A stretch of 52,794 nt of DNA from Bacillota bacterium (lineage in GTDB: Bacteria; Bacillota; Bacilli; Paenibacillales; NBRC-103111): NCBI GenBank assembly GCA_023393235.1, contig JAEWMH010000165.1:1-52794 (forward strand). The letters run 5' to 3'. The notes under the pieces are model-generated. The model was not told where the DNA came from. It made no database searches and was given only the letters and a program-made list of their open reading frames with translations. The translations under genes were made by a program, and so were the position numbers. How positions within the stretch are numbered: position 1 is the stretch's first letter; every line of letters starts with the position of its first letter. Positions 17,452 to 25,854 of this stretch are shown one piece after another.

Positions 17452-17933
17452 CCTTTGTCCCCTACCTCTTTCAGGTATTGCTCAACCAAATCCTGCTGGC
17501 TTTTCTCATCCACTTGCTTCTCGATGATCTTGGAGGCGATCATGACGGACATAGCGCCCACCTGCCCCTTCAATGCCGCAACGGCCTTGTTCTTCTCGGC
17601 CTGGATATCGTTCAGCGCTTCCTGCTTGATCCGTACGGACTCATCCTTGGCCTGCTTCAGCAGCTCCTCGGATTGGCGAAGGCTGGATGCGCGGGCTTGC
17701 TCCACAATCTGGAACGCCTCTTTGCGGACATCCTGCATAGCCTGCTTCTGCTCCTGAAGGAACTGCTCCGCCTGCGTCCGGTTGTCTTCTGCCGCCTTCA
17801 GCTGGCTTTGCACCAGCTCACGGCGTTTTTCCATCACACTGAACAGAGGCCCGAAGGCGTACTTATTCAAGAAGAAATACAGAAGCAGAAAACCGGCTAT
17901 GGTAAAAAGAGTAGATTCATAGTGAAATGCCAT
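17448..17933 (-). CDS. atpF: F1Fo ATP synthase subunit b
   Basis: 161-residue peripheral-stalk subunit. One membrane helix near the N terminus (about residues 9-25) is followed by a long charged coiled coil (MEKRRELVQSQLKAAEDN onward) rich in Glu, Lys, Gln and Ala. ATG 17933 (MAFHYEST) is chosen over an in-frame upstream start because of GGAGGGAG 7-11 bases before it. It overlaps atpH by 4 bp. Confidence 0.95.
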   Translation of the reverse strand: MAFHYESTLFTIAGFLLLYFFLNKYAFGPLFSVMEKRRELVQSQLKAAEDNRTQAEQFLQEQKQAMQDVRKEAFQIVEQARASSLRQSEELLKQAKDESVRIKQEALNDIQAEKNKAVAALKGQVGAMSVMIASKIIEKQVDEKSQQDLVEQYLKEVGDKG

Positions 17934-18047
17934 TTCGTTCACTCCCTCCTGCAAGGATTGCCTGCTTCAACAGGCTGTGTATGCAAAATGAAGGCGTGGA
18001 GTGGCTCCAGTGAGACCCTCCCCGCCTCAAGCTCCATATTAGAGGGC

Positions 18048-18266
18048 TTACGCTCCTGCGAAGTACATCAGGAAGGCAAGAACCGCTGCAATCAGGGGCA
18101 CAACTTCGACGATACCAACACCGATAAACATGGTGGTTTGCAGAGCTCCGCGCAGCTCAGGCTGACGGGCCATGCTTTCTACTGTTCTGCTTACGATCAT
18201 ACCGTTACCGAAACCTGCGCCGATTGCGCCCAAACCTACTGCAATTGCTGCTGCCAAAAATTCCAT
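18048..18266 (-). CDS. atpE: F1Fo ATP synthase subunit c
   Basis: 72-residue hairpin of two membrane helices that forms the rotor ring. The first helix is the Gly/Ala-rich GLGAIGAGFGNG, the polar loop is ARQPELRG, and the second helix holds the ion-binding carboxylate E54 in GVGIVEVVPL. The Gln/Ser/Thr pattern typical of Na+-specific rings is not obvious, so proton coupling is inferred. It lies between atpB and atpF. Confidence 0.97.
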   Translation of the reverse strand: MEFLAAAIAVGLGAIGAGFGNGMIVSRTVESMARQPELRGALQTTMFIGVGIVEVVPLIAAVLAFLMYFAGA

Positions 18267-18342
18267 GACTTAAATTCCTCCCAAATGTTTGTTTTGTCGG
18301 ATCCGGCCCTCATCAGCCGCTCCATTCTAAACCTGATGGTGC

Positions 18343-19116
18343 TTAATGCTCCTCATGAACCGCAGCCTGCGATATGTAAACCATGGTTAGCATTGTGAAC
18401 AAAAACGCCTGGATGGCGCCTACGAAAATACTGAAGCCCTGCCATACGGCCAGCATCGGCCAACTGGCCCACGTAGCCATCAAAATAACCCCGATCAGAA
18501 TTTCGCCGGCGAAGATGTTGGCGAATAGCCGGATGGCCAGCGTCAACGGCCGGGCGATCTGCTCGATCAGGTTCAACGGCAGGAAAATCGGATACGGCTC
18601 CAGGTAATGCTTCAGGTAATGCTTGCGGTTCTTGGTGAAGCCCAGATAGTGAATCAGGAAAAAGACGATCAGAGCCAGCCCCAAGGTGACGGAGATATCC
18701 GCCGTAGGCGATTTCCAGAAGTTCAAAGCGAGATGCTTGCCGGTTTCATGGGCGTGAGCCAGCATATCGGCATCCACAATGGGGAATCCGAACCAGGACA
18801 GCGGTTTGTCAATCTCAAAAACCACCGCGAAGGGAAGGCCCAGCAGATTGCAGATAAAAATGAACATGATCAACGTCATTCCCAGTCCGACAAAAGGCTT
18901 CGCCCGCGAAAGCGGCATGGCGCTGGCCACAATATTGTGGACAAAATCCACCACCCACTCCAAGAAATTCTGCATGCGGGAGGGATTCTCCACCGAGAGG
19001 TTCCGGACAGCAAGCCGGGCAATAATGATGGTGATGAGAATCGCCACAATCATCGGCAAAATAACGGAGATATCAAGGTTCAATCCGCCGATACGGAGAA
19101 TCGGTGACTCATGCAT
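18343..19116 (-). CDS. atpB: F1Fo ATP synthase subunit a
   Basis: 257-residue stator subunit containing the proton half-channels. The essential Arg lies in ARPLTLAIRLFANIFAGEI, the family signature, and the last helix ends in FLFTMLTMVYISQAA. ATG 19116 (MHESPILRIGG) is preferred: it has GAGGTG upstream, and the longer in-frame reading would overlap most of the end of atpI. About 5-6 membrane helices are visible. Confidence 0.96.
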   Translation of the reverse strand: MHESPILRIGGLNLDISVILPMIVAILITIIIARLAVRNLSVENPSRMQNFLEWVVDFVHNIVASAMPLSRAKPFVGLGMTLIMFIFICNLLGLPFAVVFEIDKPLSWFGFPIVDADMLAHAHETGKHLALNFWKSPTADISVTLGLALIVFFLIHYLGFTKNRKHYLKHYLEPYPIFLPLNLIEQIARPLTLAIRLFANIFAGEILIGVILMATWASWPMLAVWQGFSIFVGAIQAFLFTMLTMVYISQAAVHEEH

Positions 19117-19123
19117 GATGTTT

Positions 19124-19516
19124 TCACCTCTTTTCACTTTGGAGTCTGTGCTGTCTTGCAGATCCCAGACCGAACAGAAAAGCACATGTCTGGACAAAGA
19201 AAAAACCAATAATGGTAGTGCTTATGTGAAAAGCGGGAAAGCGGAGGCAGATAATGATCGCAATGGAAAGCATGGCGACCCTGGAGATAAAACCCAAGCT
19301 CGCCCGTTTGCCGGTGTTGGCCAGGGCAATCCGGGTTACGGCATGCACGCGGGATTGGAGAATCCGGCCATTAATGAGGCTGATGCAAACTCCCAATACC
19401 AGGCCGGCGGCGTAGGTCTTCAACGGTGGGCTGAAAGCCCAGACAAACAGACAAATCGACATAAAAAACATGGAAGCACGGAAAATACGGCGCATCAGAA
19501 TGTCTAATTCATTCAT
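19124..19516 (-). CDS. atpI: ATP synthase subunit I
   Basis: 130-residue protein with four membrane helices. AtpI-type proteins help c-ring assembly and are not part of the final core. Only the position and the hydrophobic pattern identify it, for example LVLGVCISLINGRILQSRV followed by a basic segment. It overlaps the previous gene by 8 bp and is followed 7 bp later by atpB. Confidence 0.88.
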   Translation of the reverse strand: MNELDILMRRIFRASMFFMSICLFVWAFSPPLKTYAAGLVLGVCISLINGRILQSRVHAVTRIALANTGKRASLGFISRVAMLSIAIIICLRFPAFHISTTIIGFFFVQTCAFLFGLGSARQHRLQSEKR

Positions 19517-19739
19517 TCGTTTCCTCCAGAATTCGCATGATCATCAGCACAATACTTCCCAGGCCCGCGAACAGCCCGCCCAATACTCCAATAATTGACC
19601 ATGGCGTCCAGCCGGTGTGCTTGGCAAGAGAGGTACCGATGAAATACCCGAGCACAATGCAAACCACAAGGTTCATGCCGATTGCACTGGCAATACCCGC
19701 ATATTTCCAGGGATTACTACGGATAGGGGGTTTGCTCAT
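19509..19739 (-). CDS. AtpZ/AtpI-family small membrane protein; first gene of the atp operon
   Basis: 76 residues with two membrane helices (about 13-34 and 45-68) separated by HTGWTPWSIIGVLGGLFAGLGS, the signature of the small F0F1-ATPase gene-1 family (AtpZ). In other bacteria AtpZ with AtpI has been linked to Mg2+ or Ca2+ transport for the synthase; that role is not shown here. The start ATG 19739 has only a weak ribosome binding site. It overlaps atpI. Confidence 0.85.
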   Translation of the reverse strand: MSKPPIRSNPWKYAGIASAIGMNLVVCIVLGYFIGTSLAKHTGWTPWSIIGVLGGLFAGLGSIVLMIMRILEETNE

Positions 19740-19847
19740 GGAATCCCGTCCATTCCCGCTGCGATAGAAACCTCAACAGCTTCATAATGGCATTGCGTTC
19801 CAATGGATTTTGTTTGTCCAATTTGCCGCAGGCATCAATCGTTACTT

Positions 19848-19877
19848 ATTGTAGCGTCGCCGGGCAAGGTTTGTCAA
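19848..19877 (-). promoter_or_regulatory. Sigma-A promoter of the atp operon
   Basis: On the minus strand a perfect TTGACA (19877-19872), an 18-bp spacer and TACAAT (19853-19848) lie 109 bp before the first gene. Confidence 0.82.
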
Positions 19878-20022
19878 TCAGCACAAATTGAGGCAATTTG
19901 ATGAACGAGAGCGAAAAAATGCTGATAACTAAAGGATTTTTGATATACAACCAGACAGTGCAACTGTATGGTGTGATTTTAATCATTGACAGCGCTATCT
20001 GGGATTTCATGTAAATTATCTT

Positions 20023-21165
20023 TTATGGCTGGAAAGGCTCCGGTTTGGCTTCCGTCAGGCCGAAATAATGCTTGATCGCCTGCACAATCCGCTCGGAAAC
20101 CTTGCCGTCTCCGTAAGGATTAGAGGCCTGGCTCATCCTGCGGTACAGCTCCTCGTCGGTCAAAAGCGCTCTTGCGCGGCTGTATACCGCCTCTTCATCC
20201 GTGCCCACCAGCTCCAATACGCCTGCGCCGATCCCTTCCGGACGTTCGGTGGTATCGCGCAGCACCAGTGCAGGAATGCCGAATGCGGGAGCTTCCTCCT
20301 GAATGCCGCCGGAATCGGTGAGAATCAGGTGGGTATGGGGGTAAAAGTTGTACAGATCCATCACATCCATAGGCGCGGTCAGCTTGATCCGGGGATGGTT
20401 CCCCAGAATCTCCTGGGCCGGCTTCTGCACATCGGGATTCAGATGGACGGGATACACAATCGCCACATCCTCGAACTCGTCGGCAATCCGCTTGACGGCG
20501 TTGAAGATCCTCCTGTGCGGCTCGCCGATGGCTTCCCGGCGGTGGGCGGTCATGAGAATCAGGCGTTTTCCTTGCGCCCAATCCAAGAGCGGATGGGAAT
20601 AGTCCGGACGGACCAGATACTGCATGACGTCGGTGATGGTATTTCCGGTTATGTAAATCGAGTCTTCCGGTTTGTTCTCCTTGCGCAGATTGTCTGCGGA
20701 CCATCCGGTAGGCGCAAAGTGCATATCGGCAATAACCCCGGTCAGTTGGCGGTTCATTTCCTCGGGGAAGGGGGACAGCTTGTTCCAGGTTCTGAGCCCG
20801 GCTTCCACATGGCCCACCTTGATTTGCTGCAGCAAGGCCGCGTAGGAGGCCAGGAAGGTGGTGGAGGTGTCGCCGTGCACCAGAATCAGATCCGGCTTGG
20901 CTTCCGCCAGAATCGGCTCCAGCTCTTGAATCACCCGGACCGACAGGCCGGAGAGGGTCTGGCGCTCCTTCATGATATCCAGATCGTAATCCGGCTTGAT
21001 CTCAAATTGGTTCAGCACCATGTCCAGCATCTGCCGGTGCTGGGCCGTCACACAGACCACAGAATCTATTTCGGCATTATGCTTCGCGAGCTCCAGTACC
21101 AAAGGAACCATCTTGATCGCCTCAGGGCGGGTTCCGAAGATGGTCATGACCTTGATCCGCTTCAT
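20023..21165 (-). CDS. wecB: UDP-N-acetylglucosamine 2-epimerase (non-hydrolysing)
   Basis: 380-residue cytoplasmic enzyme that interconverts UDP-GlcNAc and UDP-ManNAc, the precursor for teichoic-acid linkage units and other wall polymers. Landmarks are MTIFGTRPEAIKMVPLV, VTAQHRQMLD, VHGDTSTT, HVEAGLRT, FPEEMNRQL, TAHRREAIGEP and LTDSGGIQEEAPAFGIPALVLRDTTERPEG. ATG 21165 has AAGGGG upstream. It lies between upp and the atp operon, as the B. subtilis homolog mnaA (yvyH) does. No terminator was seen before the atp promoter. Confidence 0.96.
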   Translation of the reverse strand: MKRIKVMTIFGTRPEAIKMVPLVLELAKHNAEIDSVVCVTAQHRQMLDMVLNQFEIKPDYDLDIMKERQTLSGLSVRVIQELEPILAEAKPDLILVHGDTSTTFLASYAALLQQIKVGHVEAGLRTWNKLSPFPEEMNRQLTGVIADMHFAPTGWSADNLRKENKPEDSIYITGNTITDVMQYLVRPDYSHPLLDWAQGKRLILMTAHRREAIGEPHRRIFNAVKRIADEFEDVAIVYPVHLNPDVQKPAQEILGNHPRIKLTAPMDVMDLYNFYPHTHLILTDSGGIQEEAPAFGIPALVLRDTTERPEGIGAGVLELVGTDEEAVYSRARALLTDEELYRRMSQASNPYGDGKVSERIVQAIKHYFGLTEAKPEPFQP

Positions 21166-21267
21166 GGGTTAATCCCCTTCTTTCTCTTCATAGAGCAGGA
21201 CGGAGCTTCCTCTCCTGATGGGAGGAACTCCGCCTGGCAAAATTTCTATTCTTATACGTGGAGATGT

Positions 21268-21897
21268 CTACTTGGTTCCAAACAGGCGGTCGCCTGCGTC
21301 GCCCAGGCCGGGAACGATATAGCCATGGTCGTTCAGGTAGCTGTCGATGGCGGCCACATAGATGTCCACATCAGGATGCGCCTCTTGTACGGCACGGATG
21401 CCTTCCGGAGAAGCGATCAGGTTCATCATTTTGATTTGGGTGCAGTTGCGCTTCTTCAGCACGTCGATGGCTGCGATGGCGGAGCCGCCGGTAGCCAGCA
21501 TCGGGTCGATGACAATCAGCTCGCGCTCGGTCACATCGGTGGGAAGCTTCACATAATATTCAACCGGCTGCAGGGTTTCCGGATCGCGGTACAGGCCGAT
21601 ATGTCCTACCTTAGCGGCGGGAATCAGCTTCAGTACCCCATCCACCATGCCCAAGCCTGCCCGCAGAATCGGGATCAAGCCCAGCATCCGGCCGGAGATG
21701 ATTTGGCACTCGGCTTCGGAAACCGGCGTCTTCACAGTCGTCTTTTCCAGCGGAATATCTCTTGTAATTTCATAGGCCATCAGCGTAGCCACTTCATCTA
21801 CAAGCTCCCGGAAATCCTTCGTGTTGGTCGTCTCATCCCGGATGAAGGTCAGCTTATGCTGAATCAGCGGATGATCACAAATAAAAACTTTACCCAT
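21268..21897 (-). CDS. upp: Uracil phosphoribosyltransferase
   Basis: 209-residue pyrimidine-salvage enzyme that makes UMP from uracil and PRPP. The PRPP loop VIDPMLATGGSA is present, as are GRMLGLIPILRAGLGMVDG and the C-terminal uracil-binding segment YIVPGLGDAGDRLFGTK. ATG 21897 has GGAGG upstream (GGAGGAACAAAAGA). An in-frame upstream ATG lacks a site and adds an unlikely Lys/Gly-rich tail. It is downstream of glyA but has its own extended -10 box. Confidence 0.97.
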   Translation of the reverse strand: MGKVFICDHPLIQHKLTFIRDETTNTKDFRELVDEVATLMAYEITRDIPLEKTTVKTPVSEAECQIISGRMLGLIPILRAGLGMVDGVLKLIPAAKVGHIGLYRDPETLQPVEYYVKLPTDVTERELIVIDPMLATGGSAIAAIDVLKKRNCTQIKMMNLIASPEGIRAVQEAHPDVDIYVAAIDSYLNDHGYIVPGLGDAGDRLFGTK

Positions 21898-21980
21898 TCT
21901 TTTGTTCCTCCCACAAGAGCCTGAAAACCCCGGTTTGCCTTTTTTGCAACTTCTAACAGTTTTCGGCATAAATCTTATCT

Positions 21981-21989
21981 ATTATACCA
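21981..21989 (-). promoter_or_regulatory. Extended -10 promoter of upp
   Basis: TGGTATAAT on the minus strand, 84 bases before upp. No convincing -35 box was found. Confidence 0.55.
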
Positions 21990-22149
21990 CAGGTTTTCGC
22001 CAATACCATAGGGTGCAAAAGATGGCGCGGAAAGTCCTGCATACCCCCTCCCGCCCCTCTTTATCCCGGGGGTCAAACTTGGTTCACTGGTTGGGTGTCC
22101 AGAAGGCTTCGGTTCGCCCGTTTGGGCTCCCAGGGGCCTTAGGTTGACC

Positions 22150-22220
22150 TTACGGACTGAGTGGCCGTTATTTCGTGAATATCAGCCTCTTCGGCAGACT
22201 AACGGACACGAGAGGCGTTA
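22150..22220 (+). repeat. Two 21-nt palindromic units T(A/T)ACGG-N9-(C/G)CGTTA
   Basis: Units at 22150-22170 and 22200-22220 match the family at 6951-7133. The second has GCGTTA in place of CCGTTA. Degenerate fragments (AGTCCGTAGG near 22274) follow. Confidence 0.85.
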
Positions 22221-22404
22221 TCGGCTCCGAAAACCATACCAACTTGCTGTTTTCCACCAGATAGCGGATTGTCAGTCCGTAGGATTGAGAAAACTCCAAT
22301 TTGGCGTACAACAGCGGATTCTGTGACCGTTGGAGACAGGCACGGCTTAACGTGGCCCAGAGGAACGGGCACGGCGACGGCGGCGCTGCAACCAAGGCAG
22401 CGGC

Positions 22405-22438
22405 AAAAAACCGGCCTCCCGTTGTGGCGGGGGCCGGC
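22405..22438 (-). terminator. Intrinsic terminator of glyA
   Basis: On the minus strand GCCGGCCCCCG pairs with CGGGAGGCCGG and is followed by TTTTTT, 22 bases after the glyA stop. Confidence 0.88.
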
Positions 22439-22459
22439 AGAATTTAAGGGGTCAGGCTC

Positions 22460-23707
22460 TTAGTAGGCAAGATCCTGGTACAGCGGAAAGCGCTGGTTCA
22501 GCTCACGGACCATGGCACGGGCCTTGTCGTGGGCGGCAGCGTCCTCCGGATTTTTCAGCGTCAGGGCGATAATCTTGGCAATCTCCTTCATCGCGCCCTC
22601 GTCCATGCCACGGGTGGTGACGGCCGGGGTTCCGAGGCGGATGCCGCTGGTGACAAACGGGCTGGTGGGGTCAAACGGAATGGCATTCTTGTTACAAGTA
22701 ACCCCAACCTCGTCCAGCAGATGCTGGGCAACCTTGCCCGTCAGGTTGGCGCTGCGTACATCCACCAGCATCAGGTGGTTATCCGTACCGCCGGAGACGA
22801 TGTTGAAGCCCTCTTCCATCAGGGACTCCGCCAGCACCTGGGCGTTTTTGATCACCAGCTGGGCATAGGTCTTGAAATCCGGCTGAAGCGCTTCGCCGAA
22901 GGAAACGGCCTTGGCGGCGATAATGTGCATCAGCGGGCCGCCTTGGGTGCCGGGGAATACAGCCTTGTCAATCTCCTTGGCCCAGGACTTGCGGGTCAGG
23001 ATCATGCCGCCACGGGGACCGCGCAGTGTCTTGTGGGTGGTGGTGGTGACAAACTGGGCGTGAGGCACCGGGTTCGGGTGCAGACCGGCGGCCACCAGAC
23101 CGGCGATGTGGGCCATGTCCACCATGAACAAGGCGCCTACGTCGTCAGCAATTTGGGCAAAGGCTTCGAAATCGATGGTCCGGGGATACGCGCTGGCGCC
23201 GGCCACAATCAGGCGGGGGCGGTGCTTAAAGGCCGCCTTGCGGACCTCATCATAATCGATACGGTGGGTGTTCTCATCTACACCGTAAGCCACGAAGTTA
23301 TACAGGATACCGGAAGCATTGGCCGGATTGCCGTGGGTCAAGTGGCCGCCGTGTGCCAAGTTCATACCCAGCACGGTGTCGCCCGGCTTGATGGCCGCCA
23401 GATAAACCGCCAAGTTGGCTTGCGCGCCGGAGTGGGGCTGCACGTTCACGTGCTCGGCGCCGAACAGCTCCTTGGCCCGGTCACGTGCGATATTCTCCAC
23501 CACGTCTACATGCTCGCAGCCGCCGTAATAGCGGGCACCGGGATAGCCCTCGGCGTACTTGTTGGTCAGCACGCTGCCCATGGCCTCCAGCACAGGAGTG
23601 CTGACGAAATTTTCAGAAGCGATTAGTTCGATCTTATCCCGCTGGCGGTTCAACTCCAAATTCATAGCTTCCAGCACTTTCGGGTCAGCCTTGCGCAAAT
23701 TTTCCAT
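22460..23707 (-). CDS. glyA: Serine hydroxymethyltransferase
   Basis: 415-residue PLP enzyme that converts serine and tetrahydrofolate to glycine and methylene-THF, the main one-carbon entry point. The PLP lysine is K226 in TTTTHKTLRGPRGG. IASENFVS, YYGGCEHVD, NVQPHSGAQAN and FMVDMAHIAGLVAAG are also present. ATG 23707 (MENLRKADPK) has GGAGAG upstream. The much longer in-frame reading to 24106 overlaps the neighbouring DUF436 gene and is rejected. It is the last gene of the rpiB-ywlG-glyA group and is followed by a terminator. Confidence 0.97.
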   Translation of the reverse strand: MENLRKADPKVLEAMNLELNRQRDKIELIASENFVSTPVLEAMGSVLTNKYAEGYPGARYYGGCEHVDVVENIARDRAKELFGAEHVNVQPHSGAQANLAVYLAAIKPGDTVLGMNLAHGGHLTHGNPANASGILYNFVAYGVDENTHRIDYDEVRKAAFKHRPRLIVAGASAYPRTIDFEAFAQIADDVGALFMVDMAHIAGLVAAGLHPNPVPHAQFVTTTTHKTLRGPRGGMILTRKSWAKEIDKAVFPGTQGGPLMHIIAAKAVSFGEALQPDFKTYAQLVIKNAQVLAESLMEEGFNIVSGGTDNHLMLVDVRSANLTGKVAQHLLDEVGVTCNKNAIPFDPTSPFVTSGIRLGTPAVTTRGMDEGAMKEIAKIIALTLKNPEDAAAHDKARAMVRELNQRFPLYQDLAY

Positions 23708-23745
23708 GGTTACACTCTCCTTATTGGTTATCCCGGACACACCGG

Positions 23746-24381
23746 TTAATCGCAATTTCCGTCTTCCTGCCGCGCAGCCGCGCTGTACACCGCCCGTTCC
23801 CCGCCGATGAGCTTCGGCCGGGTGTAAGCCATCTGCAGATGCGCATGCCCCAGCATCCGCACGCTTGGACGCACCGGGACCGCAACCGGCCGCAGGTGCA
23901 TGCCAATGAGGGTACCGCCGATGTCCAGCCCTGCGTGGGCCTGTACGGTCTCCACCACCACCGGTTCCTTGAAGGTCCGGTAGGCATAAGCCGCCATGGA
24001 GCCTCCCGCTTTGGGCACCGGCACTACCGATACCGGCTCCAGAAGGGGATAAAGCGCAAGTGCCTCCCGCTCCATCACCAGCGCCCGGTTCAGATGCTCG
24101 CAGCATTGGAACACCGGATAGAAGCCTGTCTGTTCCCTGGCGCGGCGCACCCCTTCGAAGATCTCCCGGGCTACGCGCTCTGTACCCTGAGTGCCGATCC
24201 GGTAACCCTGCACCTCGCTGGTGCTGGTGCCGATGACCACCAATTGGCCCCGGCGGAGCCCGCCTGCCTGCGCCAGCTCCAGCAGCACCGTCTCCACGGT
24301 GCCGGCCATACCCGCATAGAAATCATCGGACTCTGTCCCGGGTCCGCCGCCGTTCTCCAACGGCTTTAGCTCCTCCGTCAT
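23746..24381 (-). CDS. YwlG-type protein (DUF436 / UPF0340 family)
   Basis: 211-residue conserved Bacillota protein of unknown biochemical role. Characteristic segments are VIGTSTSEVQGYRIGTQGTE, FQCCEHLNRALVMERE and VQAHAGLDIGGTLIGMHLRPVAVP. ATG 24381 (MTEELKP) is chosen because GGAGG lies 9 bases upstream; the ATG seven codons earlier overlaps that site. It is placed between rpiB and glyA, exactly as ywlG lies between ywlF and glyA in B. subtilis, and this position supports the name. It is soluble and shows no membrane helix. Confidence 0.93.
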   Translation of the reverse strand: MTEELKPLENGGGPGTESDDFYAGMAGTVETVLLELAQAGGLRRGQLVVIGTSTSEVQGYRIGTQGTERVAREIFEGVRRAREQTGFYPVFQCCEHLNRALVMEREALALYPLLEPVSVVPVPKAGGSMAAYAYRTFKEPVVVETVQAHAGLDIGGTLIGMHLRPVAVPVRPSVRMLGHAHLQMAYTRPKLIGGERAVYSAAARQEDGNCD

Positions 24382-24408
24382 CCGGATGCACCTCCCCTTC
24401 AAGCAGGC

Positions 24409-24852
24409 TTATTTGCCTTCCAGCCGCATCGCCTTTTCAATCCGGCCGATGTGGCGCTCCCCTTGGGAAAAATCGGTATCCAGCCAGACCTTCACAATCT
24501 CTTGGGCAACCCCCGGACCGATGACGCGTTCGCCCATCGCCAGCACATTGGTGTCGTTATGCTCTCTGGTGGCCTTGGCCGAAAACAGATCATGCACAAG
24601 CGCGCAGCGGATGCCCTTCACCTTGTTGGCGGCAATGCTCATGCCGATGCCCGTGCCGCAGATGAGAATACCCCGGTCCGCAGCGCCGGAAGCCACCTGC
24701 TCACATACCTTCTCGGCATAATCGGGGTAATCCACGGAGTCGCCGCAGGTGCAGCCGAAATCCTCCACCTGGTGCCCCCATTGGCCTAGCAGCTCCTTCA
24801 ATTCATCCTTCAGCCGGAATCCGGCGTGATCCGCTCCCATGGCGATTTTCAT
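24409..24852 (-). CDS. rpiB: Ribose-5-phosphate isomerase B
   Basis: 147-residue pentose-phosphate enzyme that interconverts ribose 5-phosphate and ribulose 5-phosphate. MGADHAGFRLK holds the conserved Asp-His, and C65 in GILICGTGIGMSIAANK is the catalytic base of the RpiB/LacAB family. REHNDTNVLAMGERV is the conserved C-terminal block. ATG 24852 follows GGAAGG. It is 27 bp upstream of the DUF436 gene. A -10 TATAAT (24891-24886, minus strand) lies before it. Confidence 0.95.
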   Translation of the reverse strand: MKIAMGADHAGFRLKDELKELLGQWGHQVEDFGCTCGDSVDYPDYAEKVCEQVASGAADRGILICGTGIGMSIAANKVKGIRCALVHDLFSAKATREHNDTNVLAMGERVIGPGVAQEIVKVWLDTDFSQGERHIGRIEKAMRLEGK

Positions 24853-24928
24853 CGAATCGTCCTTCCTTTCATGTCAAATATCCTTATTATACCTCACCCT
24901 TCCGAAAAAGAAATCCATGCCGCCGTAC

Positions 24929-24976
24929 AAAAAAAGAGCAAAGCAAAAAGCGCGTACACGCTCCATGCTTGCTCTT
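24929..24976 (-). terminator. Intrinsic terminator downstream of ywlE
   Basis: On the minus strand AAGAGCAAGC pairs with GCTTTGCTCTT around an inner hairpin and is followed by T7. It separates ywlE from the rpiB group. Confidence 0.8.
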
Positions 24977-25128
24977 GCCCAGGCGACCGGCCGGTATCCG
25001 CAGTGCTCCATTGTGGTTGTTCCACTCGTCGCCAGTCACACTGCAGTTTAAAGTTATTCTTATCATAACGGATGAGACCGCTGCTGTAAAGGCACATCTG
25101 CCGGGGCAAGCCCCCTTTGGACCGCTGC

Positions 25129-25719
25129 TCAGGCTCCGGCCTTCAGCCGGCTGATGAGCCGGGCCAGGGCCTCTTCAATTTCATGGGCCGTTTCCTCATA
25201 GTCCCGTTTGGATCCGCCGAAGGGATCGGCAATGTCGAAGTCTGGGGCCGCCAAATGCAAACGCACCAGACGCTCCCGCTCCTCGGTGGTGATGGGCTGC
25301 CCCAGAGACTTCTTCAGCTCCAGCTCGGATTGAAGAGCCGCCCGCTCCTCCAGCACACCCAGACGGAAAGGGTCGTCCATGGTATATTCCTTCAGGGTAT
25401 ACACCTTCTCCACCGCCTCCGGATGGGAAGCAATCACCTGCTGCTTGTGGAACATGGTCATGGTGAGGATCAAATCTGCCCAACGGATCTCCTCCTTGCG
25501 CAGATAACGGGAGGTGCCCATTCCCTCCCCCGCCCCCTTCTTGTGCAGAATCTCCTCGGAATGGCGGGATACGGGCGCTCCGTCATGCGCCGTAACGCCG
25601 GCGGAACGGACCTCCAGAGACAAGCCCTCCCGTTTGGCCATCATCCGGCACAGCCCCTCGGCCATCGGGCTTCTGCAGGTGTTGCCCGTACAAACGAAAA
25701 GGATACGTGTGATAGCCAC
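25129..25719 (-). CDS. ywlE: Low-molecular-weight phosphatase, YwlE-type protein-arginine phosphatase, with an insertion
   Basis: 196-residue phosphatase. The P-loop CX5R is C10-R16 (VCTGNTCRSPMAE), and the general acid is D165 in DIADPFGGS. Thr follows the nucleophile directly (CTGNTCR), the feature known to favour phosphoarginine in B. subtilis YwlE, so the same role (reversing McsB-type arginine phosphorylation) is inferred. The protein is about 45 residues longer than B. subtilis YwlE. The extra block (about 114-160, DDPFRLGVLEERAALQSELE onward) lies just before the general-acid loop. GTG 25719 has AGGGGG 8 bases upstream. The position next to mntP and rpiB matches B. subtilis. Confidence 0.9.
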   Translation of the reverse strand: MAITRILFVCTGNTCRSPMAEGLCRMMAKREGLSLEVRSAGVTAHDGAPVSRHSEEILHKKGAGEGMGTSRYLRKEEIRWADLILTMTMFHKQQVIASHPEAVEKVYTLKEYTMDDPFRLGVLEERAALQSELELKKSLGQPITTEERERLVRLHLAAPDFDIADPFGGSKRDYEETAHEIEEALARLISRLKAGA

Positions 25720-25736
25720 CGGAAAAACCCCCTAAA

Positions 25737-25823
25737 AGTTTTTACGCCAGGAAAAACTGGCTTCGTAAGGATATGCTAGAGTTTTTTTGTGCCAGCAAAA
25801 AAACTGGCTTCGTAAGCATGCGC
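25737..25823 (+). repeat. Two tandem units of a hairpin plus CTTCGTAAG(C/G)AT tail
   Basis: Unit 4 has AGTTTTT...AAAAACT, then GGCTTCGTAAGGAT. Unit 5 has AGTTTTTTT...AAAAAAACT, then GGCTTCGTAAGCAT. They belong to the same family as 6763-6880, with new arms that are again complementary. They fill most of the ywlE-mntP gap. Confidence 0.85.
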
Positions 25824-25854
25824 TTTTCATTTTGGCGTGCTGTTTCCATTTATT

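Larger units (their letters stand above)
21898..22459. other. 562-bp noncoding gap between glyA and upp
   Basis: It holds the glyA terminator, two 21-nt palindromic repeat units (22150-22220) and the -10 box of upp. No gene is seen. Confidence 0.75.

Noticed and set aside
19985..20015. TTGACA on the plus strand between wecB and the atp promoter
   Set aside because: No -10 box at a proper distance and no plus-strand gene follows.
21190..21240. Hairpin between wecB and upp as a terminator
   Set aside because: GGAGTTCCTC/GAGGAAGCTCC can pair, but no T-run follows on the minus strand.
20068..21924. 618-codon open frame on the plus strand
   Set aside because: Antisense to wecB and upp, which are certain genes; its composition (His/Gln/Arg-rich) is typical of a shadow frame.
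23708..24106. N-terminal extension of glyA in the same frame
   Set aside because: It overlaps the DUF436 gene, is Gly/Ala/Arg-rich, and the internal ATG has a good ribosome binding site and the normal GlyA start.
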